Assembly: GCA_049841135.1 (NCBI GenBank)
Contig: JASGHK010000004.1
Coordinates: 1,984,001-2,048,000, forward strand
Direction: 5' to 3'
From: JACRCT01 sp049841135
GTDB taxonomy: Bacteria > Myxococcota > Myxococcia > Myxococcales > UBA5297
Length of the DNA: 64,000 bases
Shown here: positions 27,871 to 36,063 of the stretch, piece by piece
How the letters are laid out: each line of letters starts with the position of its first letter
Numbering within the stretch: the stretch's first letter is position 1
The notes under the pieces: model-generated
The model's database searches: none
What the model was told of the DNA's origin: nothing
What the model saw: only the letters and a program-made list of their open reading frames with translations
Made by a program: the position numbers and the translations under genes

Positions 27871-28563
27871 CTACCCGTTCGACGGCGTCGTGGCCGCCGG
27901 GACCGCCTGCCGCCGCGGCATGCGGTGGCCGTCGACCCACCCCGCGAAGGGGACGAAGAGCCACAGCGCGAGGCCCGCCCAACCGATGGCGCTGGCGTCG
28001 GCGTCGGGCGAGGCGGGGCTCATGGCGGAGGCGAGATAGATGGCGGCGAGGAGCCCGGCCATGCCCCAAAGCCCGAGCGTGCCCACGAGGTCTCGGGCGC
28101 GGGTCTGCGCGAGATACACCCCCAGCCCGCCCACGAACAGCAGCGCCTCCAGCGCGTGCGTCGCCCCCACCGAGCTCCACAGGCCCAGCCCCAGCAGCGG
28201 TCCGCCCGGCCACAGCGGCAAATCGGGCCGGTGGAAGGGCAGGTCCAGGAGCCAGTGGCTGGGCACCAGCGCGCCCAGGACCAGCGCCGCGCGCAGGTCG
28301 TGGCGCAGCGCGTAGGCGACCAGCGCCACGGCGAGCCCGCCGAGCAGGCCGGTGAGCAGGCTGTGGGACCAGGGGTAGGACTCGAAGTCGAAGTCGGAGG
28401 CGGCCATGAGCCCCGGCTTGAGCGAGACCCTCTCCACGCCCAGCACCAGGAGCACCGGCCAGACGGTGTCCGCCAGGTTTCCGGCGAAGGTGAGCGGCCC
28501 CAGCGAGGTGCGCGGGGCGAGCCGCTTGGCGGCGAAGACCAGGCCGTAGTGTCCGAGGAACAT
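27871..28563 (-). CDS. Multi-pass membrane protein, conserved, co-transcribed with TetR
   Basis: 230 residues from ATG 28563 (MFLGHYGLVFAAKRLAP); an upstream ATG at 28614 lies inside the operator dyad and is unlikely. Six or seven hydrophobic helices are visible. Conserved polar positions include the N-terminal GHYGL, ADTVWP, a central YPWSHSLLTGLLGG, PSHWLLDLPFHRPDLPL and GLWSS. The His/Asp pattern recalls the YdjM/DUF457 metal-dependent membrane hydrolase type, but exact family is uncertain. As target of the TetR repressor encoded next to it, it may respond to a membrane-active compound (inference). Confidence 0.8.
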   Translation of the reverse strand: MFLGHYGLVFAAKRLAPRTSLGPLTFAGNLADTVWPVLLVLGVERVSLKPGLMAASDFDFESYPWSHSLLTGLLGGLAVALVAYALRHDLRAALVLGALVPSHWLLDLPFHRPDLPLWPGGPLLGLGLWSSVGATHALEALLFVGGLGVYLAQTRARDLVGTLGLWGMAGLLAAIYLASAMSPASPDADASAIGWAGLALWLFVPFAGWVDGHRMPRRQAVPAATTPSNG

Positions 28564-28593
28564 GGCGTCCTTTCGCGCGCGCACGCTGCGCGC

Positions 28594-28636
28594 ATGGCTA
28601 TGGCTAATAGCCATGATGGCTACGCGCCATAGCCAT
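28594..28636. promoter_or_regulatory. Probable TetR operator with repeated ATAGCCAT half-sites
   Basis: ATAGCCAT occurs inverted at 28594-28601 and direct at 28607-28614 and 28629-28636, with a seven-base partial inverted copy at 28616-28622. The outer arms ATGGCTATGGC (28594-28604) and GCCATAGCCAT (28626-28636) form a perfect 11-bp dyad. It lies 30 bases upstream of the membrane-protein/TetR operon start and fits cooperative binding of two repressor dimers. Confidence 0.7.
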
Positions 28637-28705
28637 GGAAGAAGTCGAGTTGGGGTCGCCCTGCCGCTCTGCGCAGGGGGTGACCGCGCCTCAGCCCTCC
28701 TGGGA

Positions 28706-28794
28706 GACGCCCCCGCGCGGTCGCCGGAGGTCGTGGACCACCGACGGGTCGAAGGCCGCCTCGACCGACGCCCCCGCGCGGTCGCCGGAGGTCG
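28706..28794. repeat. Pair of 28-bp direct repeats
   Basis: The same 28 bases (beginning GACGCCCCCGCGCGGTCGCC) occur at 28706-28733 and 28767-28794, 61 bases apart, in the gap before the kinase gene at 28917. There is no coding support around them. A slippage duplication or a tandem regulatory site are both possible. Confidence 0.75.
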
Positions 28795-28916
28795 GGCCCG
28801 CGCCGGCGACCTCGCCGCCGTCTGCCCCGCGGCGATCTCGGAGGTGGGCCTGTCTGCCTGCCGGCTCCCGGTCTCTCGGCCTCTGGGACCGCCAGCGTGA
28901 TTAAGAAAGGGGAGGC

Positions 28917-31715
28917 ATGCGGCCGGCGCCAGGCCTCTGGCGGCCTGGCGGTGTGCTTCCGCCTGGGGGCGATGCGATGGGCCGCACGAAGGTCGCGCGC
29001 CGATGGACTCGCTTGGTTGCCTATGGTGGCTCGGCGGGCGTCGCCGCCGCGGGGATCGCCGTGACCGGCGCCTTGGCCGGCCCCCTGGGCGGGCTCCACT
29101 TCCTGGTCGCGCTCGCGCTGCTGCCCGTCTATGCCCTCCTGGCGGGCGCGGGACCGGCCCTTCTGGCGACCGCCCTGTCGACCCTTGGGATGTCCCTCTT
29201 CTTCTTCGAGCCGATCAACCGGGTCGGGGTCTCCGACCCTCACGCCGCGAACCAGCTGCTCTTCTTTGCGCTCGTGGGCATGCTCCTCTCGGCCATCGGC
29301 GGAGCGCAGAAACGCGCGCGCGCCAGGACGGCCGAGCAGGCCCATGCGGCCGCGGAGCGCGCCAACGAGGTGCGGGCCGCCGCCGAGCAGGTCAAGGCGA
29401 GCGACGAGCGCTACCACCTCGCGGGCCTGGCCACGCACGACGTCCTCTGGGATTGGGACTTGCTGAGCGACCGGGTCTCCTGGAGCGAGGCGCTCGAGTC
29501 TGCGTTCGGCTTCCCGCCAGGACAGGTTCCGCCAACCGTCGGCTGGTGGGCCGACCAGCTCCACCCCGACGACCGGCAGGCCACGCTGGTGGGGGTGGAG
29601 GCCGCCGTGGCGCAGGCCGACACGCAGTTCTGGCAGGCGGAGTACCGCTTCCGCCATCGCGACGGGGGCTATCGGGCGGTGCTCGACCGCGGGTACCTGC
29701 GGCGCGATGCGCAGGGCCGCGCCGTCCGGATGATCGGCTCGATGCAGGACTTGACCGAGCGCACGCGGACGCAGGAGGAGCTGCGCAACTCGCGCGAGGA
29801 GTTCCGGCAGCTGGCCGAGGCGATGCCCCAGCTGGTCTGGTCGCTCCGGCCCGACGGGACCGCGCTGTTCTGCAACCGCCAGTGGTACGAGTACATGGGC
29901 CTCTCACCCGAGGACGCTGCCGGCGACGCGTGGATCAGCCGCCTCCATCCCGACGACGTGGAGCGGACGCTCCAGCGCTGGCGCCACAGCCTCGCCACCG
30001 ACGAGCCCTACGAGGTCGAGTGCCGGCTCCGCTCCGCGCAGGACGGCCAGTATCGCTGGTTCCTCGCCCGGGCCGTCCTGGTGGAGACCGCGGGAACCAA
30101 GAAGTGGCTCGGCACGTCCACCAACATCGACGCCCAGAAGCGCGCCGAGAGCCGGTTCGCCGCCGAGCAGAAGCGCCTCGCCGTCATCCTCTCCAGCCTC
30201 CCCATCGGCGCCGTCATCACCGACGCCCAGGGCCGCGTGATGCAGAGCAACGAGATGGCCAGGGACCTCTGGGCCGGGAGCTACCCGTCGCAGGGCATCG
30301 CGGACTATTCGCATTACCGCGGCTGGTGGCCGGGGTCGGGGAAGCTGCTGGCCGCCGAGGAGTGGTCGATGGCGCGGGCCCTCCTGCGCGGGGAGACCGT
30401 CGTCGGCGAGGTCGTCGACATCGAGCGCTTCGACGGCACCCGCGGAACCATCCTCAGCAACGCCGCCCCCATCAGCGACGAGTCTGGCCGCATCACCGGC
30501 GGGGTCCTCTTGGTGTTGGACATCACCGCGCAGAAGCGGGACCAGGAGGCGCTCAAGGCAGCCAACGCGCGCCTGATGGAGCTGGACCAGAGCAAGAACG
30601 CGTTCCTGGCCATGCTCTCGCACGAGCTGCGCAACCCGCTCGCGCCCATCCGCAGCAGCCTGTACGTCCTGGAGCACGCCACGCCGGGCGCCCCGCAGCG
30701 CCGGCACGCCCAGGAGGTGATCGCCCGGCAGGTCGGCCACCTGACGCGCCTCATCGACGACCTGCTCGACGTCACGCGCATCTCGCGCGGAAAGATCCAC
30801 CTCCAGCTCGCGCGGGTGGAGCTGGGCGGGCTGGTCCGGCAGGCCGCCGACGACCACCGCTCGCTCTTCGAGGCCAACGGCGTCCGCTTCGAAGTGTCGG
30901 TCGGTCCCGGGCCGCTGTTCGCCCGCGCGGACCCGACGCGCCTCTCGCAGGTCATCGGGAACCTCCTCAGCAACGCAGCGAAGTTCGGCTCCCGAGGGGG
31001 CCGGGTCCGCCTCTCGCTCGAGGCGCGCGGGGCGATGGGGGAGATCCGCGTTCGCGACGACGGGGTGGGCATCCCCCCGCAGATCCTCCCCAACCTGTTC
31101 CAGCCCTTCGTCCAGGCGGAGTCCACCATCGCGCGCAGCAAGGGCGGGCTCGGGCTGGGCCTGGCGCTCGTGAAGGGGCTGATGGACCTGCACGGCGGCA
31201 AGGTCTGGGCCTCGAGCGAGGGCGCCGGCCGTGGGGCCGAGTTCGGCGTGCAGCTCCCGCTCGAACGCGGGGAGGCGCCCGCGGCGACGGCCGGGCGCGA
31301 GAGCCCCGCTGGCGAGGTGCCACGGGACCTGCGCGTCCTGGTCATCGAGGACAACCACGACGCGGCCGAGATGCTCAAGGAGGCGCTCGAGCTCCACGGT
31401 CATGCGGTGGACACCGCGGCCGACGGACTGCAGGGGCTCGAGCGGGCGCGCGGGTTCCACCCCCACGTCGTGGTCTGCGACCTGGGGTTGCCAGGCATCG
31501 ACGGCTTCGAGGTCGCCCGGCGGATGCACGCCGACCAGGACTTGCGCAGCGCGGCGCTGATCGCGGTCAGCGGCTATGCGGCCCCCGACGACGTGCAGCG
31601 TTCGAAAGGGGCGGGCTTCCTGGAGCACCTCGCCAAGCCGCCGGACCTCGACCGCCTGGAGAGCCTGGTCGCGCGGCTGGGCTCCCAGGCGAGAACCGGG
31701 TACGCCCAGCCGTGA
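28917..31715 (+). CDS. Hybrid sensor histidine kinase, membrane-bound (three PAS, HisKA, HATPase, receiver)
   Basis: 932 residues from ATG 28917, preceded by AAAGGGGAGGC. Residues 30-125 hold three or four membrane helices (LLATALSTLGMSLFFFEPIN), DUF4118-like. Three PAS domains follow (RYHLAGLATHDVLWDWDLL; PQLVWSLRPDGTALFCNRQW; LPIGAVITDAQGRVMQSNEM). His569 is in LSHELRNPLAP. HATPase has VIGNLLSNAAKF and GLGLGLALVKGL. The receiver has Asp855 in VVCDLGLPGIDGF and HLAKPPDLDRL. The third PAS and the DIERFDGTRGTILSNAAP segment are nearly the same as in the kinase at 37297, so the two are recent paralogs. Confidence 0.95.
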   Translation: MRPAPGLWRPGGVLPPGGDAMGRTKVARRWTRLVAYGGSAGVAAAGIAVTGALAGPLGGLHFLVALALLPVYALLAGAGPALLATALSTLGMSLFFFEPINRVGVSDPHAANQLLFFALVGMLLSAIGGAQKRARARTAEQAHAAAERANEVRAAAEQVKASDERYHLAGLATHDVLWDWDLLSDRVSWSEALESAFGFPPGQVPPTVGWWADQLHPDDRQATLVGVEAAVAQADTQFWQAEYRFRHRDGGYRAVLDRGYLRRDAQGRAVRMIGSMQDLTERTRTQEELRNSREEFRQLAEAMPQLVWSLRPDGTALFCNRQWYEYMGLSPEDAAGDAWISRLHPDDVERTLQRWRHSLATDEPYEVECRLRSAQDGQYRWFLARAVLVETAGTKKWLGTSTNIDAQKRAESRFAAEQKRLAVILSSLPIGAVITDAQGRVMQSNEMARDLWAGSYPSQGIADYSHYRGWWPGSGKLLAAEEWSMARALLRGETVVGEVVDIERFDGTRGTILSNAAPISDESGRITGGVLLVLDITAQKRDQEALKAANARLMELDQSKNAFLAMLSHELRNPLAPIRSSLYVLEHATPGAPQRRHAQEVIARQVGHLTRLIDDLLDVTRISRGKIHLQLARVELGGLVRQAADDHRSLFEANGVRFEVSVGPGPLFARADPTRLSQVIGNLLSNAAKFGSRGGRVRLSLEARGAMGEIRVRDDGVGIPPQILPNLFQPFVQAESTIARSKGGLGLGLALVKGLMDLHGGKVWASSEGAGRGAEFGVQLPLERGEAPAATAGRESPAGEVPRDLRVLVIEDNHDAAEMLKEALELHGHAVDTAADGLQGLERARGFHPHVVVCDLGLPGIDGFEVARRMHADQDLRSAALIAVSGYAAPDDVQRSKGAGFLEHLAKPPDLDRLESLVARLGSQARTGYAQP

Positions 31716-31955
31716 GGACGGAGGCCCTCGTGGAACGGGGCAGCGGCGGGTCGGAACGTGCTGGGGGCGCCGGTGGGCGGCAGCGTCAGCGACATTCCAT
31801 CTTTCTTTGCGGCGGCCCGCAGCATCGGCTTGGTCGTCGTCTCCAGCAGGCTCGCGCACGGATGGCCGAGCAGAAGCGCAGGCCAGGCGAGTTGGCCGAG
31901 GATGTTCACGGGTCGCGCCTGCTGCCCCGTCCCTCGCTTCCCGTCCCGAAGGCCA

Positions 31956-32522
31956 TCAGCCTTCGAAGACCCGCCAGCAGATCTCGTTGCGCAACCGCTG
32001 GTCGTCGAGCACGAGTTCACGAATCGCGTCCGGAAGCTGCTCGCGCTGCCACCCGCACTCGAGCCTTCCCGCCCGCTCCCCCTCGCCTTTCGGCGCGGCG
32101 GCTCGCACGGCCTTGATCGCATACGCCGCCGCTCCAAGCTCGTGTGCAGCGACATGGGCCACGACCGCCGCCTGCCCCGCCGAGTACGCGGCGTACCGCG
32201 CGGCCCCGCTCAGCTCTCTCGCCGCGTCGTTGGCAGCCCCCGCCGCCCCACGCGCCTGGGACATCTTGATCTCCCCGCGCGCCCAGGCCCGGGTCGCCTC
32301 GATCGCCTGGCGTGGCCGCACGTCCCTGGGCTGCGCTTCCTCGAAGAGGTGCAGCACGTGCTCGGCGCAGGCGGCCGCCCACCAGGCCAGGAGCCGATGG
32401 TCCGAGTCCGTGAGCGTCCCGCCACGGCGGAGCGTGATGAATCGCGGGTCGCGGTCTTTGGGGAGGATCACGCTCGTTCCTCGATTCACCGGAACAGCCG
32501 CGGAAGATATGTCAGTACCCAT
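31956..32522 (-). CDS. Imm5-like putative immunity protein
   Basis: 188 residues if the ATG at 32522 is used; that ATG lies inside the left inverted repeat of the element at 32504-32746, so the real start may be a few codons later (GTSVILPKDRDPRF). The core RRGGTLTDSDHRLLAWWAAA, CAEHVLHLFEEAQP, AIEATRAWARGE and the Ala-rich helices GAARYAAYSAGQAAVVAHVA and AAHELGAAAYAIKAV match the putative-immunity (Imm5-type) family, an all-helical cytoplasmic protein. Such genes usually protect against a contact-dependent or polymorphic toxin. No toxin is seen nearby, so it is an orphan copy, perhaps carried with the repeat element. Confidence 0.75.
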   Translation of the reverse strand: MGTDISSAAVPVNRGTSVILPKDRDPRFITLRRGGTLTDSDHRLLAWWAAACAEHVLHLFEEAQPRDVRPRQAIEATRAWARGEIKMSQARGAAGAANDAARELSGAARYAAYSAGQAAVVAHVAAHELGAAAYAIKAVRAAAPKGEGERAGRLECGWQREQLPDAIRELVLDDQRLRNEICWRVFEG

Positions 32523-32746
32523 CAACATGGAGGGCGAACCGCGCCGCTGGCCTCGAGCCGGTGCCTGCCAGGTGCGGTTCGGATTGGTGGAGATCGACCC
32601 CCGGAGCTTATCGAGAGCCCAGAGCTCGCTCTGTCCGACCCGACCCGGCATGCGCACCGGAGAACGCCTGCCGAGCCGCTGGAGCGTGGAGAGTGGCTGG
32701 AGGCAGGCCTCGCCCTAGACCATGTTGATGGGTACTGACATATCTT
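32504..32746. mobile_element. MITE-like element with perfect 27-bp terminal inverted repeats
   Basis: The 27 bases at 32504-32530 (starting AAGATATGTCAGTACCC) are repeated exactly, inverted, at 32720-32746, with 189 bases between. The arms are far A/T-richer than the surroundings. Interior frames are short and non-homologous, so no transposase is encoded. No convincing target-site duplication is visible. The right arm lies upstream of the chemoreceptor and the left arm overlaps the start of the Imm5-like gene. A non-autonomous transposable element or an inverted duplication of a gene start are the main options. Confidence 0.65.
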
Positions 32747-32860
32747 ACGCAGGGGCGGTGCGGTGGCAGGTGCCATGCCCGCTGCACTGCTCGTAGGTCG
32801 CCACGCAGAGATCGAGGCAGACGCGGCCGACGCGCTGTCCGGCCGACGGGAAGACTTCGG

Positions 32861-32902
32861 ACTTCGGGCACTGCAGGCCGGCGGCTTGCCCCGAAGCCCG
32901 GG
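32861..32902. repeat. Diverged, inverted copy of the GC-rich intergenic repeat
   Basis: ACTTCGGGCACTGCAGG, then GCGGCTTG and AGCCCG align to the reverse complement of the repeat at 27079-27125 (ACTTCGGGCCTGCAGG, GCGGCTTG, AGCCCG) with one gap and few mismatches. It occupies an intergenic position in front of the chemoreceptor, suggesting a dispersed palindromic repeat family in this genome. Confidence 0.5.
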
Positions 32903-33023
32903 GCCCACGGTCCCGAGCGCCCGCGACCACGTTGAACAGGCGATCGCGAGCGCAATGGGATATGGAGAAAGGCGTTCGCCCTCCCTTCACCCTCGTTCGC
33001 TCTTCTTGAGGAAGGCCCGCTTT

Positions 33024-34484
33024 ATGGACGGCGCAGCAGCCACCTACGAAGCCCTCACAGCCCTGAACCGCCGCGTCACGGCCATCATGGTCCTGGCCGC
33101 GATCCCCCTGGACTTCCTGATCTACGTCGCCCACTACCTGACCCGGCCCTGCTGGCAGTTCGCCATCCCGGTGGCGACCACGACCGCGATGTCCGCGGGG
33201 TGGGTCGCCGCCTTCGTGCTGGCGCGCCGGGGGCAGCTCCAGAAGTCGGTGGCCGCCGCCGCCCTCTCGCTCGTGCTGCACACCACCGCCGTGCTGATGG
33301 TCCGCGACCGCTCCCTGGCGGTGTGCATGCTGACCTTCGCCGCGGCCACGATCTACGCGTCCATCTTCTCGCGGCGGCTGCTCGTCCTGTGCGCGGGGTT
33401 GATGGGCGCCTCGGTGCTCGGGTTCGAGGTGCTCGATGCGCTCGGCGTGCTGAGCCTGGCGATGCCGACCCTCTGGCTGCACCGCCTCTTCGAGGGCGGC
33501 TTCCTGCTCCTCATCGTGCCCGTGCTGCTGCTCTTCGTGCTGGAGCGCGAGCGGATCGGCCGGCTCCCCTTCGAGGCGCTGGAGGTCTCGGCCTCGGAGC
33601 AGCGCCTCGTCCTGGAGGCCGTCGCCCGGGTGCTGCCCGGGGTGGACGCGCTGGTGGCGAGGCTGCGGCAGCTGGGGGCGGCGCTGGCGGCTCAGGCCAG
33701 CCAGCAGGCTGCGACCGCCTCGGAGGTGAGCGCCGCCATGGACGCGCTGCGCTCCATGTCCGGCGAGACCGCGCACGCCGCGGCGCAGACCCGGGCCCTG
33801 GCCGACGAGGCGCGACGCTCGGGTGACCAGTCCAGCGAGCAGCTGGTCTCGGTGGAGCAGCAGTTCCGGGCCGCGGTGGACGTCCTGCGCACCGCGCTGG
33901 TGCGCAGCAAGCACCTGGCCGAGCTCTCGGAGCGCACCGGGGAGATCGTGGAGGCCATGCGCGACGTCGACGACCAAGTGGGGATGCTGGCGCTCAACGC
34001 CTCCATCGAGGCCGCGAAGGCCGGCGAGAGCGGGCGCGGGTTCGCGGTGGTCGCCAACGAGCTGCAGCGCCTGATGGGCGCCTCGGCGGAGCGCTCGGTC
34101 GGCAGCGCGGAGCTGCTCCAGAGCATCCGGCGGGAGGCGATGGTGCTGGCGAACGACTCCGAGTCCACCTCCCACAAGCTGGACGAGCACCTCGGCCGGC
34201 TGCGCGAGACCGCCGACCAGGTCCTGAAGATCTCGGCCAGCCAGACGAACGCCGCGGGCCAGGTGGACCGCATCGCCGCCGCGGTGGAGCAGCAGCGCTC
34301 GCAGGTCGCCTCGGTCAGCACCGCCATGCGGGACGCCACCGAATCGGCCGTCGAGCTCTCGCGGCTGGCCCAGGAGATCGACGGGAACGTGGCCGAGGTG
34401 GTCAAGGGGACCGACACGCTGCGCGAGGCGACCCGGGGCGCGAACGCGTCTCGCCCCCCCGAGAAGTCCGCCATCGGCGCCTGA
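33024..34484 (+). CDS. Methyl-accepting chemotaxis protein
   Basis: 486 residues from ATG 33024 (GAGGAAGG 7-9 bases upstream). The first 180 residues contain about six hydrophobic helices (AVTAIMVLAAIPLDFLIYV; LLVLCAGLMGASVLGFEVL) and little periplasmic sequence, so sensing is probably within the membrane. The rest is the coiled-coil MCP signalling domain. Its conserved hairpin tip is LALNASIEAAKAGESGRGFA followed by VVANELQRL, where the CheA/CheW contact lies. Ala/Glu/Gln-rich heptads on both sides supply methylation sites. No che genes are in the window. It acts in chemotaxis or a chemosensory pathway controlling motility or development. Confidence 0.93.
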   Translation: MDGAAATYEALTALNRRVTAIMVLAAIPLDFLIYVAHYLTRPCWQFAIPVATTTAMSAGWVAAFVLARRGQLQKSVAAAALSLVLHTTAVLMVRDRSLAVCMLTFAAATIYASIFSRRLLVLCAGLMGASVLGFEVLDALGVLSLAMPTLWLHRLFEGGFLLLIVPVLLLFVLERERIGRLPFEALEVSASEQRLVLEAVARVLPGVDALVARLRQLGAALAAQASQQAATASEVSAAMDALRSMSGETAHAAAQTRALADEARRSGDQSSEQLVSVEQQFRAAVDVLRTALVRSKHLAELSERTGEIVEAMRDVDDQVGMLALNASIEAAKAGESGRGFAVVANELQRLMGASAERSVGSAELLQSIRREAMVLANDSESTSHKLDEHLGRLRETADQVLKISASQTNAAGQVDRIAAAVEQQRSQVASVSTAMRDATESAVELSRLAQEIDGNVAEVVKGTDTLREATRGANASRPPEKSAIGA

Positions 34485-34587
34485 GCTGGCGGCCCTGCCG
34501 TCGCCTTCGTTCCTCCAAGAGAACCCCGTCCGCCCTCCCTGACCCGGGCAGGCGCGAAGGCGACCTTCGCGGAGGAGTGGGCTGCCT

Positions 34588-35841
34588 TCACGAGCCCAGC
34601 CAGCGCCTGAGCACGTCGTACAGCTCGGGGCTGCTGAGCAAGTCGAGGTGGCTCATCCCCAGGCCCACCCACTGATGGGCGCGGGGGAAGGCGAGCGTCA
34701 GCTCCGCCTTGCGATGGCGCCCGAGCGCGCTGTCGACCGAGACCAGCCCGTCGCCCCGGAGTCGCCCGCCCGACATCGGTTCGGCGCCTCGCCTCCCTCC
34801 GGACCGGCGTCTCGGGCCGGGGTTGCGAGTCGTCGACGCCGCCGCCGCGAAGCACTCCACGCCCTCCGGGAGCGGGACGGGCTGCCGGCGGTCGGCGCCC
34901 AGTGCGAAGCGGTCGTGTCCATCCCAGTCCTCGTCGCGCACGCTGCCGTAGCGCAGGTCGGTGATGCCCGCGCTCCGGAGCTTGCCGAGCCGCGCGAACG
35001 CAGCCGAATAGGAGCTGACCCCCATGGCGGCGCCGACGAGGTTCCCCGCGCGCTCGAGCAACGTGCCGTGGTGCGGAGACCCGAGGCACACCAGCTTGCG
35101 CAGCCGCTGCTCGAGCCACGTATGCCCGGCGAGGCTGGCGGCATGGCAGGCGCTGCGGGCGACGAGTCCGCCCATGCTGTGGCCGACGATCGCCAGCTCG
35201 TCGACCGGCACCGGCCACTCCTGGACGAGCTCCTCGAGGAGCTCGGCGAACCCTCGCCCGTTGGTCGAGATGTGCAGCCCGGTGTTGTAGTGCAGGTCGA
35301 TGGCCGTGCAGCCGAGCTCCCGGGCGAGCGCGGCTCTCCGGCCCTGGGCCCTTCGTGCCCAGTGCAGGTCGTTCGTCGACGAGCCGTGGACGAAGACCAG
35401 CACCTTGCCGCTGGCGTCGGGGAGCGCTCTTCGAAGCGCCTTCCCCGCCAGCTCGAGCGGCTGGCCGTCGACGCGCAGGCGCATCGGTATCGCGAGCGGA
35501 TTGCCCGTGGCCTCGAGGTAGTCCCCGACCACACCATTCAGCGCAGCGAGCACGGCCTCGCGCTCCGGCCCCGGCGCGCTCTCCCCGATGAGCGGGGCCA
35601 GGGACTCCAGCGCCGCCTCGAGGCTCGCCCCGACGAGGGTCGTGACGCCGCGGATGATCCCGAAGACCGGCCCCGCGAAGACCCGGACGGCGACGCGCAG
35701 AGGTCTGCCGAGGAGATCGGGGCCGCCGGCGATCCGCAGATGCATCTCCTCGACGAGGTCCGTCACGCCTCGGGTCGCCTCCACGGCGAGGCGGCTGGCG
35801 CCTCGCAGGTCGTCTGCGTTGCTGCGCACCTTCGTTCTCAC
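34588..35841 (-). CDS. Alpha/beta hydrolase (lipase/esterase, PGAP1-like)
   Basis: 417 residues from GTG 35841, preceded by CAGGGGGTCCC. The N-terminal 160 residues are helical and lack a signal peptide. The hydrolase core starts at KVLVFVHGSSTNDLHW (oxyanion region). The nucleophile is in VDELAIVGHSMGGLVARSAC. LVCLGSPHHGTLLERAGNLV follows, as in esterase/lipase-like families. DGLVSVDSALG supplies the acid and HQWVGLGMSHLDLLS the His. A probable intracellular or membrane-associated lipase. It is divergent from the DUF362 gene, with one copy of the shared 41-nt motif between them. Confidence 0.88.
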   Translation of the reverse strand: MRTKVRSNADDLRGASRLAVEATRGVTDLVEEMHLRIAGGPDLLGRPLRVAVRVFAGPVFGIIRGVTTLVGASLEAALESLAPLIGESAPGPEREAVLAALNGVVGDYLEATGNPLAIPMRLRVDGQPLELAGKALRRALPDASGKVLVFVHGSSTNDLHWARRAQGRRAALARELGCTAIDLHYNTGLHISTNGRGFAELLEELVQEWPVPVDELAIVGHSMGGLVARSACHAASLAGHTWLEQRLRKLVCLGSPHHGTLLERAGNLVGAAMGVSSYSAAFARLGKLRSAGITDLRYGSVRDEDWDGHDRFALGADRRQPVPLPEGVECFAAAASTTRNPGPRRRSGGRRGAEPMSGGRLRGDGLVSVDSALGRHRKAELTLAFPRAHQWVGLGMSHLDLLSSPELYDVLRRWLGS

Positions 35842-35938
35842 GGGACCCCCTGACGGCACACCGACGACGTAGGTCTGACGGCGGCGCCGATCTGTAGACG
35901 CAGAGAGCCTCGCTGTCTCCATCTCCGGTCGCCGGCCT

Positions 35939-35979
35939 GCAGGATTAGGCAACAACTCTCCAGTCTCGGGATACCGCCC
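35939..35979 (+). promoter_or_regulatory. Shared AraC-module motif (copy A)
   Basis: Begins GCAGGATTAGGCAACAACTC and ends GGGATACCGCCC. It is nearly identical in length, spacing and sequence to copy B at 50680 (differing at about 8 of 41 positions), which lies between a divergent AraC gene and its target. Here no AraC gene adjoins, so the lipase and/or the DUF362 protein at 36064 may belong to the regulon of a distant AraC. Confidence 0.65.
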
Positions 35980-36063
35980 GCCCAGGCCGCTTCGATAGCC
36001 TCGGAGCCGCTTGCGGAACTGCCTTGGCACCCGGCCTCCACCCTTTGCCGACGGAGAAGCCCC

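Noticed and set aside
32504..32746. Large hairpin terminator
   Set aside because: The arms are 189 bases apart and identical over 27 bases, more like element ends than a terminator stem-loop.
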